A stretch of DNA of 64,000 bases from Macrobrachium rosenbergii. Its lineage: Eukaryota; Arthropoda; Malacostraca; Decapoda; Palaemonidae. Below the pieces are notes generated by a model. The model saw nothing but the letters and a program-made list of their open reading frames with translations, searched no databases and was not told where the DNA came from. Positions 1 through 11,591 of the stretch are shown one piece after another. Positions within the stretch are counted from its first letter, which is position 1. Every line of letters begins with the position of its first letter. The stretch covers positions 51,001,087 through 51,065,086 of the forward strand of contig NC_089763.1 in NCBI RefSeq assembly GCF_040412425.1. Reading direction: 5' to 3'. A program made the translations under genes and the position numbers.

Positions 1-1576
1 AATCAGCACATATTTTTCTAAAACACATGGAACATTTTCCTCAATCGACTTAACTCTATGTACAGCAAACATAGTAGACAGATTGGATTGGAATACAGTT
101 GACGACTTGCATACAAGTGATCATTTCCCAACATTAATTTCATTATTACAAAATAATCCCATCGAGCATGTCCCTCAATATAACATTTATAAAGCAGACT
201 GGGAGCGATATGAATTCCACACAAGGAATATCCCACCATTTGAATATTCAAAAGACCATAATGAAACTAATAAATTTCTTGTTGAGTTCATTACAAATGC
301 TGCTGATAAAGCAATACCAAAATCAAAATCTCATCCAACAAAACGCAAAGTCCCATGGTGGTCTGAAAAACTAATAAAATTAATAAAAATAAAACATCAA
401 ATTGGAAGACGATTAGATAATTTGAACAGAAAGTTCAATAAAATAAATAAAACATTACCGATATTAGAAGAAAATTTACAAAAATTGACTATATTATTAT
501 TATAAATTGATACATTAAAACCTCTATATAACAAAATCTGCAAAATTTAAAAGAGAAGTAATTCAAGGAAGAATCATTTCATGGAGGAAATATGTATCAG
601 ACCTCTCTAATAATACTCCCATACAAAAAATAGGGGAAAAATTCAGGAAAATAAATGGCACTCATGTTAAACCACCTAGACATGCCACAATAAAAGATGG
701 GAAAAGAATACTTGATCCCAAAAACTTAAGTAATGTAATAGGAGAAAATTTAGAAAAAGTAAGCAGGGACAAAAATTTAGATGAGCATTTCTGCACAAAG
801 AAAAATAGTATAGAATTAACAACAATAAATTTTGAAACAATAAAAAATATATATTATAATGAAAAATTTAATATGGAAGAGTTGGAATTTGCTCTGTTGA
901 ACAGCAATAAATCTGCCCCTGGAGGTGATAGTATTTGTTTTGAAATGATCTGCCAATTAGCACCTTTTGCAAAGTCATACTTATTAGAGTTTTATAACCA
1001 TTTATGGCTTTGAAATTTATTTTCTGGTGAATGGCGTAAAGCTATAATTATTCCTATCCCCAAACTTTGAAAAGATCCCAGTAATGTAAACAATTACAGA
1101 CCAATTTCTTTAACAAGTTGTTTATGCAAATTATTAGAGAAAATGGTAAATGCTCGACTAACACGGCACATTCGAGAAAATAAAATTTTGACTCCCACTC
1201 AATTTGGGTCACAATGTAACAGATCTACACTGGATTCTCTGTCTAACTTGGAAGACCACATACGAAGAGGATTTGAACGAAAACAAATTACTAATAGCTG
1301 CCTTTTTTGGCACTGAAAAGTTATATGATACTATATGGAGATATGCAGTACTCAAAACGTTACATAAAAACAGCATCCATGGACATTTACCTAGGTTTAT
1401 CCAAGACTTTCTGACAAATCGCACTTTTCAAGTGAGAATTGATGATGTATTGTCAAGTACATTTCCACCTGAAAATGGTGTTCCACAAGGAAGCATCCTT
1501 AGTGGCGCACTGTTTACTTTAACAATTAATGATATCAGTAATAATCTACCTATATCGTCTGGCAACGATATAGGTC
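1..1576 (+). pseudogene. Non-LTR retrotransposon remnant (CR1/Jockey-like ORF2: endonuclease end + reverse transcriptase)
   Basis: The segment reads as the 3' part of an apurinic-like endonuclease followed by a reverse transcriptase, so it is a retroelement ORF2 running off the left edge. The frame 83-505 holds the endonuclease end motif SDHFPTL and the linker motif VPWWSEKL. From about 536, broken frames give RT blocks: KSAPGGDSI near 900, NNYRPISLTS near 1090 and NGVPQGSILSGALF near 1470. In-frame stops at about 1012 and 1068 and a frameshift near 1200 break it. The first catalytic block reads FFGTEKLYDTIW where families of this type usually have FFD, so an essential Asp looks lost. The FADD/YADD block is absent because the sequence stops at about 1576, where another repeat begins. 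Family placement is by motif style only; the remnant is clearly inactive. Confidence 0.8.
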
Positions 1577-1745
1577 AGGACACCACTGGGCCGTGGCTGA
1601 AAGTTTCATGGGCCGCGGCTTATACAGCGTTATACCGAGACCACCGAAAGATAGATTTATTTTCGGTGGTCTTGATTATACGCTGTACAGAATATTCGAC
1701 TGCACTGAAGAAACTTCAGCACATATTTTACTTGTTATTTTTTAC
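1577..1745 (-). repeat. Short interspersed repeat S, partial copy
   Basis: This stretch matches the reverse complement of about 17985-18150, sharing GGGCCG, the block AAAGTTTCATGGGCCGCGGC and the block GAAGAAACTTCAGC. It contains a hairpin built from AGACCACCGAAA and TTTCGGTGGTCT around 1640-1672. It directly truncates the preceding retroelement. I recognise the family as a common decapod interspersed repeat from memory; its class (SINE or MITE) is not certain. Confidence 0.65.
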
Positions 1746-1794
1746 TATGAAATCCCAAGTACTGCTCTTACTTAAAACACTAACAACAAAATGT

Positions 1795-1821
1795 TACACA
1801 CACACGCACACACACACACAT

Positions 1822-1910
<89 letters not shown>
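1795..1910. repeat. Compound (CA)n(TA)n microsatellite
   Basis: About 30 bases of CA repeat run into about 83 bases of uninterrupted TA. Repeat X begins immediately after it. Confidence 0.98.
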
Positions 1911-1916
<6 letters not shown>

Positions 1917-3014
1917 TGATCAAGTACCTGGTTTTTACACAAATATTAAGACCAAAAATTTACCTCACTTCAGTCAGATACTTGACACCTCATAACAATA
2001 ATACTAAGACTGAATACTCTAAAGGTAGAGTGATCCCTTAAAACTTGCTTAACACTTGAAAAATTAATCTAAATTTATCAAGTTATGGGTGAGGTAACAA
2101 CTGATAAGCTATAAACAGACTAGAGGAAAAAGGGCATCACTCCATTGAATACTGTAATTGTTTCCCTGGTTCTATTTCACTTTGATAAACGAGAACTAGT
2201 CAGATATATCACTTACCTTGAATACACACACAAAATATCTCTAATCACTGGTGGTCAAAATGAAAAATTGTGCTTTTAAAACTTTAAACAGACAAATTTA
2301 TTTCTAAGTTCAAAAGTTGTAAGTACAGTTCACAGTCTCAAAAAGATTTACTATTACTTGACAACACTGTAGGGTTTAACTATTTCTTAACCAAGATTAA
2401 CTCACAAAACTTTATTTTATCAAGAAATCAATTTAATTAAGCAAAATTCAAATGATTAACACTCACTCCAGATTATAATGTAAATCTTAATAATTGAAAT
2501 CACCACAAATATTCACTGAACTCTTAATAATTGAAATCAACATAAGTACGATATTCACTGAAATCTCGATGAAGCCAACACCAACAAAACACTAATTAAT
2601 CAACACAAACTTTGGGAAACACTGTGAAATTATGAACACATGAGCATATGATAATAAGATGAAAACACAGACATATAAGAAAGTAATATGCAGAAATAAA
2701 TATGCCAACAGCAGTTTCACTATGACAAAATATGTTTAAAGATTATATGTCTTTCAAAAGATTACCTTAATTTTTAAAAAGATTAAACTCACCTCTTACT
2801 AAAATCACAACTATCTTTCACCAAGACAACACTTCAGTTTTAAACATGATACAATACAAGAATATAAGCACATTACCTTACTCCATTTTGTAATCTATAA
2901 AACACATTTTTTTCACAATGGCTGTAGAGTACAAATATTTTAAACCATTCTCAAAAAATATTATATCTTGTGGGAGAGTGACCAAAAATTTCACAACCTT
3001 CTACATAAGGATGA

Positions 3015-3078
<64 letters not shown>

Positions 3079-3689
3079 TACTGTTACCAGACTCCTTTCC
3101 TAACTAACTAATTCTCATCCGCCATTGTCTGTTATACCTACAAACCAGGGCTGCCAGTTAGTCATTTCAATTCTTAGAATAACCTGAGTCCCTTCTTCTA
3201 CATTCTAGAATACCCAGAATACAGAATTCCTTCTTCTACAAACAGAATGCATGGAATACAGAATAAGCACAGTATTCTTTGGCTTGGAAAAGAAATATGT
3301 TTGGCCCTTTATCTAAATGATCGGCAGATCACTTCCTGGCTGGACACTTGTCCAAACAAAGGCCAATTTGCAAGCGATCTGCAGCCAAAAAAACCTGTCA
3401 AACCTTGTCAGATCTCTTATCTCTCCTCGCTTTCCCTGGACGGATACATGCTCAGCTCAGCAAACAGGATGTACTTATCTGAACTGGTTACCAAAATATC
3501 TCTCTAAGGAATCTGAAACTTTAACTCCAACGAAACATGGTATGTTATGAACACAAAAGAATATCTAGCATTTATAAGCATTGCACAACATTTACTTACA
3601 TTATAAAGTCACCTCATTACACCTCACAACACATGAAAAGCACAGAACACATATTACTTTTACAGAATGGTTATATATTATATCATATA

Positions 3690-3690
<1 letters not shown>
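1911..3690 (+). repeat. Repeat X, copy 1 (unclassified ~1.75 kb interspersed element)
   Basis: This stretch is colinear with 56886-58612 in the same orientation and with 47390-48397 in reverse complement. Shared landmarks are GTGATCAAGTACCTGGT at the start, AAAGGGCATCACTCCAT, CTGGTGGTCAAAATGAAA and an internal (GA)n array after an AAGGATG motif. The right part, with CTGAAACTTTAACTCC, is also shared with the 56886 copy. It holds no ORF above about 90 codons and no recognisable protein. It starts and ends against TA arrays. It behaves as a mobile repeat, but no terminal inverted repeat, LTR or poly(A) was seen. Confidence 0.8.
3017..3075. repeat. (GA)n microsatellite inside repeat X copy 1
   Basis: About 58 bases of pure GA sit at the same internal position as the GA array at 57954-58011 in copy 2, so the array is inherited with the element. 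Confidence 0.97.

Positions 3691-3784
<94 letters not shown>
3691..3784. repeat. (TA)n microsatellite
   Basis: An uninterrupted TA array lies between the right end of repeat X and the acceptor of the lectin-like pseudo-exon at 3824. Confidence 0.98.
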
Positions 3785-3787
<3 letters not shown>

Positions 3788-3823
3788 TATAATTGTAACA
3801 AATTATTAATTGTTATTCCACAG

Positions 3824-4743
3824 GGAGCACATTTCTCGAACCTCAATTCCTTAACGCTGGAAAATTACAAATATTTCATTTCCACATGTGAATGGACCCA
3901 GTCGCCTGGCAGATTGAAAGGGGGATATCAGTGTACAAGTTAGAAGCAGAAAGAGAATTCAGGGCAATGGGAGAGACAAGGTTGGGCCAGAATGCCAGAT
4001 TAATGTTTTTCAAAGAGCAGCATTAAAAAAAGTTACATACCCTATGTTCTACAGGTACCCAAAATCTCTAAAGTACCGACTTTATGGACAAAAGGTTCAT
4101 GACAACATCTAATCGATGTTCTTATTTCCATCTTTTCTGGCGTGAATCATGAGATTCACTTTATGCAAGAAGCAACTCATAACCTTCCAAACCTCACTTG
4201 CTTATTTTTCTTTATTCTCCTTCCGGGTATCAAGGTACACCCCAAAACGAGGATGCAGCCCTTAGACAATTGGAGTGAGAGTTTTCCTTCATATACTTTG
4301 CCCAAAGAATTGCCATCCCATTAATTTTCAGTTTCTCGCTGTTATGCACTGAGGAAGTTTCTCATAATGAATGGTAATCATCCCACAAAGGAAAAATTTT
4401 AGGAATAATTTGTAGACCTGTTTGTGCATGAGTATTCAACAGCTGACAGAATATTTCTCATTTTAGTATATTGGAAATGTGTCTACCCCAAGTCATCCAA
4501 CACTTAATTGGCATGTATCTTTTTTCAGAACCATTTTGGGTTATGGACCTCAACAAGATAACTTCAAGTGACCTCACTTGGGGAGATGGAACGTCTCCAG
4601 ACCTGACAATAGTTCACATAGATCTCAATAATCCTGAAGAATCGATTTTTGTATTGTACAATAATCGAATCGAAGATGCATCTGAATATCAAGGACCCTT
4701 TCGAGTGCTTTGTCAAGCAAACCCATTTGGGGTTGAGTGGTGA
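3824..4743 (+). pseudogene. Last two exons of a decayed PAN/C-type-lectin-like paralogue
   Basis: Two exon-like blocks match exons 4 and 5 of the lectin-like gene at 54132-54254 and 54782-54996. The first block, 3824-3938, follows a CCACAG acceptor. Against its homologue it lacks 3 nt near the start (in frame) and a net 5 nt in the middle, so the frame breaks before EWTQSPGR. Its donor context has weakened from GTAAGA to GTTAGA. The second block, 4529-4743, follows TTTTTTCAG, has the same length as exon 5 and is open to a TGA. It encodes WGDGT near its start and GPFRVLCQANPFGVEW at its end. By eye 51 of 70 residues match the other copy. The missing exons 1-3 would lie left of the window. I infer the 3' end of an upstream tandem paralogue, probably non-functional; a compensating splice change was not excluded. 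Confidence 0.75.
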
Positions 4744-5640
4744 AGGTCATTCAGCAGTATACTTATGCTCTCAAAATCACAAACACCAGCAAAAGTTCCC
4801 AAGCCAGCTCAGGACATAATATCCTATTTGAGAAACAAGACAGTTAGCTGATTCTGAAGCTCTGAACTGGAATAATTGCTGAAATATCTGAACTTTTCTT
4901 GTGACTCTTAGATAATGTTACCAGCCAAATGTATATGGGAAAACTGAAACTATTTTAATCCTGCTTCATCAGCGTCTTAAGAGATATCATTCTGGAAGTA
5001 TTTTGAAATCATAAATTCGCCATAGTGACAGCAAGAGGGCATTAAAGCATTCCAGCATACCAGGACGGACACCGGAGCATAGAAGAGTTCTAAAAACTGG
5101 CAAGTCGAATAGAATTAACAGATAAAAGGACAACTAAAATAGTTATCAACTCCTGTACACTGAATTGAATAAGTTCAAAAACAGAAGGAAATGACATTCA
5201 AAAATTACAAAAGCACTTGTTAAGAATTAATCTTTTGATCATTAACATATACTGATATTTTAGTCAATGCTAAATTAATGTTAATAAACTCCTATAAAAC
5301 CTTATTTTGTTCGGTATTACGTTTGAAATAAAATTCTTCTCTTCCAAAACTATGAATCAAGCTATGGATTTTACCAATTAAATGCTCATGAAAATGAATT
5401 TACCATCCTGCTTCAGTCTCCCAGTTTTATCTATCTTCCAGTTTTGGAGTGGTCGTTGTTTCATATATGATACTTTATTAAATATTTCATGGAGACATTT
5501 CATCATTTTACACGTACACAGCTGGCATGGACAGATGAATGTAATGTATTTAAGACCAAAGTCAATGTACAGGCCAGCAACGCAGCTGTACAGTTCCGAA
5601 CTGCAAAATTAAGAGATAGTGGTGGGTCAGAGAAGATGAT
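4744..5640. other. Duplicated 3' flank of the lectin-like unit
   Basis: This non-coding stretch aligns with 54997-55500, for example GTCAATGCTAAATTAATGTT at about 5265 and 55261. The duplication therefore covers the 3' UTR and flank as well as the exons. No other gene was seen. Confidence 0.6.
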
Positions 5641-6780
5641 TGTTGCAAAATTTAGTAGCTTAAGTATGAAAAAATAACATAGAACGCTTAGACAAGAAGG
5701 ATGGTGTTTGTTTTGAAACATCTAAAGATGCATGGTATAGAAGGTAAGCAGATGAGAGCAATAGTTTTCATGATGAAAATGAAACATGTGTTAAGAGTTT
5801 AGAGGCGGGAGAGTGTCTGGTTTCGTGAAAAAAATGAGGCTCAGACAAGAGTAAGCTACGTCCCCATGGATTATTATGAATGGTATGATGTGATCATTCA
5901 CAGAGAGGACAGTAAAAACGATGAGTAGTGAATGGAGTGGGGAATGTTTAATGTTTGCAGTTAATACAGCACTAATTAGGGATAAAAAAAGAGACACTGA
6001 AGGGATTATTGCAAGACTGAAAGTGTTTCTAAATGAAGGAAATGAAGGTAAAAATCATGAAGTATAATATTAGCAGAGTAAATGGGAATAAGGGATATGG
6101 AGCAGTGAATGTTATGATGGATGAAGGAGAGAATGGAGGCAGTAGAACCTTGTAAGTATTTGACAGCGAACATTTTGGGTAATGGGAGAATGAGGTGAGA
6201 GAAGAGTTGAATAAAAGAGTAAGTGGAATAAAAAAGGTAGCAGCATGTGTTCATAAGACTGGGATGAATCTTGGAGTGCTTATGGAAATCAAGGATCAGA
6301 TATACATAGTCTTTGTTGAACACAGTGTCCTCTATAGAGGTGAAGTGTAGATGCTGAATGCAAATGGAAGAAAGAAAGTGGAGGCTGCAGAGATGAACAG
6401 TTTATGTAATATTGGGATGGTAAGAAATGTGAAGATACATAGGAGTGATAAAAGGGTTAGCATGGGTAAAAAGAGTATGCAATTTGGAAGTGTTGGGATG
6501 AAAGAGGAAAGGAAAATATAGAATGAAATGGACAGATGGAGTGAAAGCGATATTGGAAGGTGGGGGGGGGGCTTCAAAGTAAAGGAAGCGAGACAGTACC
6601 TGCAAGGTAAGTGATGAATAGCGCAGTGTATATAATGGGGGATGAGAAATGTTCGACAGATTTTGAGTGACCCTTTTGCACAGGTTTATGAAGAGGCGAG
6701 TGCTGTGGAATTTCTCTGCACATGAAGTTCATCCACGAATCAGTTCAACTGTGGATGTGACAGTGTATTAAACCATTTCC
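5640..6780 (+). pseudogene. Decayed RTE-like reverse transcriptase, C-terminal half
   Basis: Short broken frames on the + strand resemble the end of an RTE-type RT: CKYLTANILGNG near 6150, then SSIEVKCxMLNANGRKK near 6330, and EMNSLCNIGMVRNVKIHRSD near 6390. Many stops and frameshifts are present. The same order of remnants follows the lectin exons again at 55640-56720, so this remnant was probably duplicated together with them. Confidence 0.55.
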
Positions 6781-6899
6781 CTAATAAAGGATGATTCCTT
6801 AGAAAAAATAGCACAGCAAGTCACTATGATACTAGTGAACTACACAGAAAAATTCCATATCATAACCATTTCATGCACTGACACAGAGGGTTTATTAGT

Positions 6900-7640
6900 A
6901 TTGTGTCGACCCCCTACATCCACGGTGCCATTCACCTACATCTTGTGTGCACTCACACTTCCTAGATATAACAGCCCTTCCCATTCAGCAGCATTTCTAT
7001 TCCAACTATCCAAGGCTTCAAAGTGTTCCTTTCCTTCTCCATCCTAAAACTGCCAAACCATGGACTCTTTTCACCAACCAGTCGCATACAGTCTTTCCAC
7101 ATGCCCAGATCACCTCAAAATACTCTACACCATCCTTTCACCTACCTTAACTTTTTCACCTCCTACAAATCTCCAATCCTCGATCCTTCAGTTCTTCTTA
7201 TGCCACAAGTACACATGAGATGCTCATCTCGGTAACTTCAACCTCTGTCTTTTATTTCCATTCAACATCCATACTTCATTTCCATAGCGAAGAGTTGGAT
7301 CAGCAGTCCTTTCATACATTCCTACCTAGGGTTTTTCAAGAGTTCAGTCTCTTCCCAGTCTTTTGGACATCTTGTGAACCTTCCTTGCTACACTTATTCT
7401 GTCTTCCTGACATATGTTATGTTAATCCAAACATCTGAATGAACGAACCACTTACATTCTTCCATCGCTCCTATTAACTGCCCCATCTTTGCTCTCTATT
7501 CACCCTCATAACCTTACTCTTACTCACATTTATTCTGATGTTTTCCAGGCTTTTGCCACTTCATGCATTTACTGTTCCCTGTTCTCTAGGACGGAATCAT
7601 CTCCAAATATAATAAAGCATTTGTTGAAGGGATATTTCTT
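6900..7640 (-). pseudogene. Decayed RTE-like reverse transcriptase, antisense
   Basis: Read on the minus strand, the segment gives broken RTE-style frames: an altered DDSVLENREQ block near 7600, INVSKSKVMRVNRE near 7520, then C-terminal blocks towards 6950. It lies tail-to-tail with the plus-strand remnant at 5640-6780. The C-rich, T-rich plus strand is antisense coding sequence, not a promoter feature. Confidence 0.5.
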
Positions 7641-8260
7641 TAAGAATGGGAAAGTACTAGTGACCATCACTGCTGTAGCCTAACATAATGGATCCCTATT
7701 AATGGAGCCAGATGTCTTTCTAAAGTGTCAAAAGTGTGGTTAAATTACAAGCAAAGGTAATATTCACAACTATATGAATAATATGATACTGTCTATCTAC
7801 ATTTAGGAGTGATATGTTATGGCATACTTTCCATGTAAGGTGTGGGGAAGACAATAGGGTGATGCAACTAAGTATGTACTATTAGTTACAAAGGCTAACA
7901 CTAATGTGAACAATCACCTGAACATTGGTGATATAATTCCCCGTTGGTACTGACCGGTTATATATGTATTACAATCATGATAACGTGATGTCCAGTGCAG
8001 GGGCCATGCAGTTCAGGGGTGAATGATTCATAGTTTTCGGGTTTTAGCAAGGTTCAGCGCGATTTCAGCACCGTTCAGTGTGATTTAGCACATTCAGCGC
8101 GATTCAATATTGGCCACCTGATCAGAAGTTGCCTTGAATACAGCGACATGTGGAACAGAAGGAATGTGACCTGGGTGTCTGATAATTCAGCACCTTTCGT
8201 ACAGGCACCTTTTGAATATAGCAGATATGGTTTTGAGGCGGATCTTTCTGTCCCTGTTTT
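7641..8260. other. Gene-free stretch with short imperfect repeats
   Basis: No gene was recognised. At about 8050-8112 an approximately 20-base motif with core TTCAGCGCGATT occurs three times in diverged tandem form. Confidence 0.4.
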
Positions 8261-8265
8261 GGGTA

Positions 8266-8278
8266 GAAGTTTCTAGAA
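8266..8278. promoter_or_regulatory. Perfect heat-shock-element-like motif
   Basis: GAAGTTTCTAGAA fits the three-box HSE pattern GAAnnTTCnnGAA exactly. It lies about 45 bases before a short CpG-rich patch (GGGCGCGCC near 8295) and about 175 bases before a good splice donor. A chance match is possible in 64 kb. Confidence 0.35.
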
Positions 8279-8279
8279 C

Positions 8280-8825
8280 TTTTATCCGGATTATGGGCGC
8301 GCCTGTAGGTGGCGTTCGCTCGGCTGTGTGTACTCACTGAAGGATTTTGTAGGGCAAGTGCTAATAGTTTTGAAAAATATATTTCATTGCGGTGTGATAA
8401 GTAGTGATAGATGGACATTGCAAATTCCAGGCTCTAATTCCTTGCTGACAGGGTGAGTGTGAACTTAGAAAATTACTAACTTTTCCAAGTGCAATTCCTA
8501 ACGTTAACTCCCAGTGTTGATGCCTTTATGTCTTTTCAATATGTTTTCTGTGTGATATGAACTGAATGAATTCTGATTTTTATGGGGGATATTTTGTGTC
8601 ATTACAGATGTTTCGAAGAGGAAGGGGGTGAAAACCATAGTCAGTCATGGCATAAAGCCACCTAAAAATGGAACCAATGATGAAATAAAACTTAGAAAGC
8701 TATTTGGAAAGTTAGACTTGGATAATATGAAATGTTTAGGGGACTTGGTGGGGAGACTGGAATTAATCCCCACACATTATGTTTTCTTGCAACTGCTTAG
8801 TTTTGCATTTAGGGTTGTGGATTAA
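8280..8825 (+). other. Candidate small spliced transcript, unrecognised product
   Basis: A possible first exon ends at 8452 with donor GTGAGT and a possible second exon starts at 8608 after TTGTGTCATTACAG, giving a 155-base intron. The second exon has an open frame to 8825, including KTIVSHGIKPPKNGTNDE and LRKLFGKLDLDN, but I recognise no domain. The first exon has no long open frame, so the product could be a short protein or a non-coding RNA. The only support is splice-site quality and the motif at 8266. Confidence 0.25.
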
Positions 8826-8940
8826 TGGGATTTGTTATCTAGCATGCATAATTTCATTTTCCATGACTTGTTGTTAGACTTGCATAATAAACTTTATTTT
8901 TTTGTAAGCTATGTTTTGATTTACATATCTTAGAAATAGG

Positions 8941-8943
<3 letters not shown>

Positions 8944-9015
<72 letters not shown>

Positions 9016-9125
9016 GATGCAAGTTTGCGTGGGGAAAGAGAGAAAGAGAATTTCATACCATCGACCGGAGAGGATGCCAAGTTTGCGTGGGGAAAGAGAA
9101 GGAAAGAGAAAAATTTCAAGGCCAT
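8944..9125. repeat. (GA)n microsatellite followed by a tandem duplication
   Basis: About 67 bases of GA (8944-9010) are followed by two diverged copies of an approximately 55-base unit at about 9014-9068 and 9069-9125. Both contain AAGTTTGCGTGGGGAAAGAG and a CCATCG block. Confidence 0.85.
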
Positions 9126-9129
9126 CGCT

Positions 9130-11403
9130 GAAATTCCAGATGCTAGGTATAACAATGGATATACGAGAAAAATAGCTTTCAGGAAAGCTGTCCTAGGTTT
9201 TTAGAAGACGCTGGTATAATGAAGGGAATAACATACAGTAAATACAGAGGCACCGATAAAAATAAAGAGCTCCGTAACATTCCAGGGGCATTTGAATCCC
9301 TGACACACCTTGGTTTGTTGAAATAATAATGAGAAAAAGAGGAAGAATAGAGATATTTAGATACTGAGGGAAGATTGGACTCCACCTGTTTAAGAGACCC
9401 CTGAGGGTCCAATCAGGGGAGCTTGAAGGCTTCAGTATAGGAGTCCCGGGACACAAAATTTCTATGGTGAAACTATGTCCTGGACAGGAATCCGCCACCA
9501 CGCCACACCTGCAAGGCATTCTCTAACTGAGAGGACTGACTCTGTGTGAATGACATGCGCTACATGTTGAGGATATTGACTGCATGAAGATTAGTTAATT
9601 TTTTTGAAGAGCAACGATTCCCAGGGGCTTTTGTCTGCTTTTCAGAAGAACTAACATACTTTCTTCAAAAGTAATAATTTCTCATTCTGATAGAGGTTTC
9701 ATTTATAATTCCAAGTCACTGTGATTTGTAACTGATAGATTATCTTTTTCTCATTTGTTACTGCTTATTATACATACACCATGAAGTTAAAAAGTGGGAA
9801 TGTGACAGCATTCCAAGTGAGTATTAGAAAAAAGGGGAAGAAAATTAAAAATGGCAATGAAAAAATGGGAAACAATTGAAAGCATAAATAAAAATACGAG
9901 ATTCATTGCCTGAAGCCGTTAAAGTTGGTAACGAGAAAATTTATCCTGAAATGATTTTGGAAGGACGAATTTCATGACCTACATTCAGCATACAGAAATA
10001 GCTTTGAGATACCGGATGAAGACGTTCAGTTTAGGAAATACACTTCATGATGAAATATATCCACTGAAGACTCAAATGATTTCAAAGATGAGTATACTCT
10101 AAATGATTACACATCACACCAGAATACTGGAAAATGCTCTAACTAATGCACCATGCTGCCCATCGCGCTTTTCAGCCATGTCCATGCAATATTTGCTCAA
10201 AGTCAGTTGCCTTGAATGCAATCTGTTATTTTATAAACCTTGGAGATGCCGTTTTCCATGCTTTCAAGTTAAAAGGAAACTACAGTATCAATACTACCCA
10301 CGGCACCGACTTATATCACGCAGCAGGCCATTTGCATGATGTTTGTTTCTTGATGAGTTTACTCAAGTAGTAAGCAACAATCAATAACCTTTCACATTCA
10401 TTACAAGCTGAGTTTCATTGAGTCCTCATCTGTTATGGTGATAAAGTATCTTTCTAGCTCTAGTCACTTCTTGTATTGGTTATCGATTCTAAAGTCATGT
10501 ACTGATACAGAATTATTACAAACTCATGATTCTTAGTTGTCGAGCGGCAAATTAATTTATTTGGATGTATAACCTACTGCCCAGTATATCATTACGATAT
10601 ACTCAGGTCGAACCTTAGCTTCTCTATTTATTTATTTTTTTTTTTTTGTACTTCCGTTAGGTACACATCGTGATTTGTACTCATAAAGTCTCTCGAATAT
10701 CATTTTTAGAGTATGAAATCAAATATTAAAGGTGTTCAATGAAAGGATTATATACTATTATTATTATGCTTTGATACTGTAACCAACATTTTTTAGTATT
10801 TAAGACAATCTGAGTTAAGCCATTATTTTAGTCTGAATACTGTTTCCACTACTCGTTTCAGCAGAATATAATTTTTCATATAACTTATTCAAAATGAAAA
10901 TTTACCTTCACCTTTCAAAGTATCCAATAGCTATTTCACAGGCATTTTTACACAAAAAGAAGTTTAAGATAGCCCTACCAAGTTGTTTAAATCTGTATTC
11001 CATGAACTGCACACAACATTAATGTGTTAAAAGCAATCACTTAGGAACCTTCTCAACTATAATTAATATTAAATTATTTCTGGTGAATATTTATCTTCCG
11101 ATGAAAAGCGATTTTTTGTCGACTTGATTAGTCACAACCTTACTAGCATCGAGATCTGGAGAACCACAAAAGATTTGTAGATAAATATAAGTGACATACC
11201 ATTTGCCAAACAAAACTGTTTGGAATCAGTTTTTTGGATTGAGTTTCTGTTACATAAAATGGAGATTTCTAATACAGATGTACGGTTACAGTTAAGAAGG
11301 TTAGTTATCCCACACAGAACACATTATTGAGGTTAAGCAAGAAACAGAGTCAAGTTATTCAAAGAACCAGAATGATAGCCATAATGACACGAATTATTCG
11401 CTT
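9130..11403. other. 2.3 kb without a recognisable gene
   Basis: Only short, low-complexity frames are present. I saw no transposase, RT or host domain and no clear repeat structure beyond A/T runs. Confidence 0.4.
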
Positions 11404-11555
11404 TAGTGGAGCGGGGTAATGGGAAAAAAGTGCAAATGGTGATACAAGCAACAGATTAGGCATAAGAACTCTTATTATCCCCATAAATCAAAATCAACCT
11501 CCGGCCACCTCAATATTTGGCTATTTCCAAGATGGCTGACACTTTTCCAAAATGG
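11404..11555. repeat. Left terminal inverted repeat
   Basis: It pairs with 13660-13812. It contains CCAAGATGGCTGAC and AAAATGGCGGC, which resemble the animal YY1-type core. Confidence 0.75.
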
Positions 11556-11591
11556 CGGCAAATTTGCTGTATAGGCCTTTTTCAAATATTT

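Noticed and set aside
9193..9519. 108-codon minus-strand frame
   Set aside because: No domain, no splice logic and no similarity to anything recognised; length is compatible with chance.
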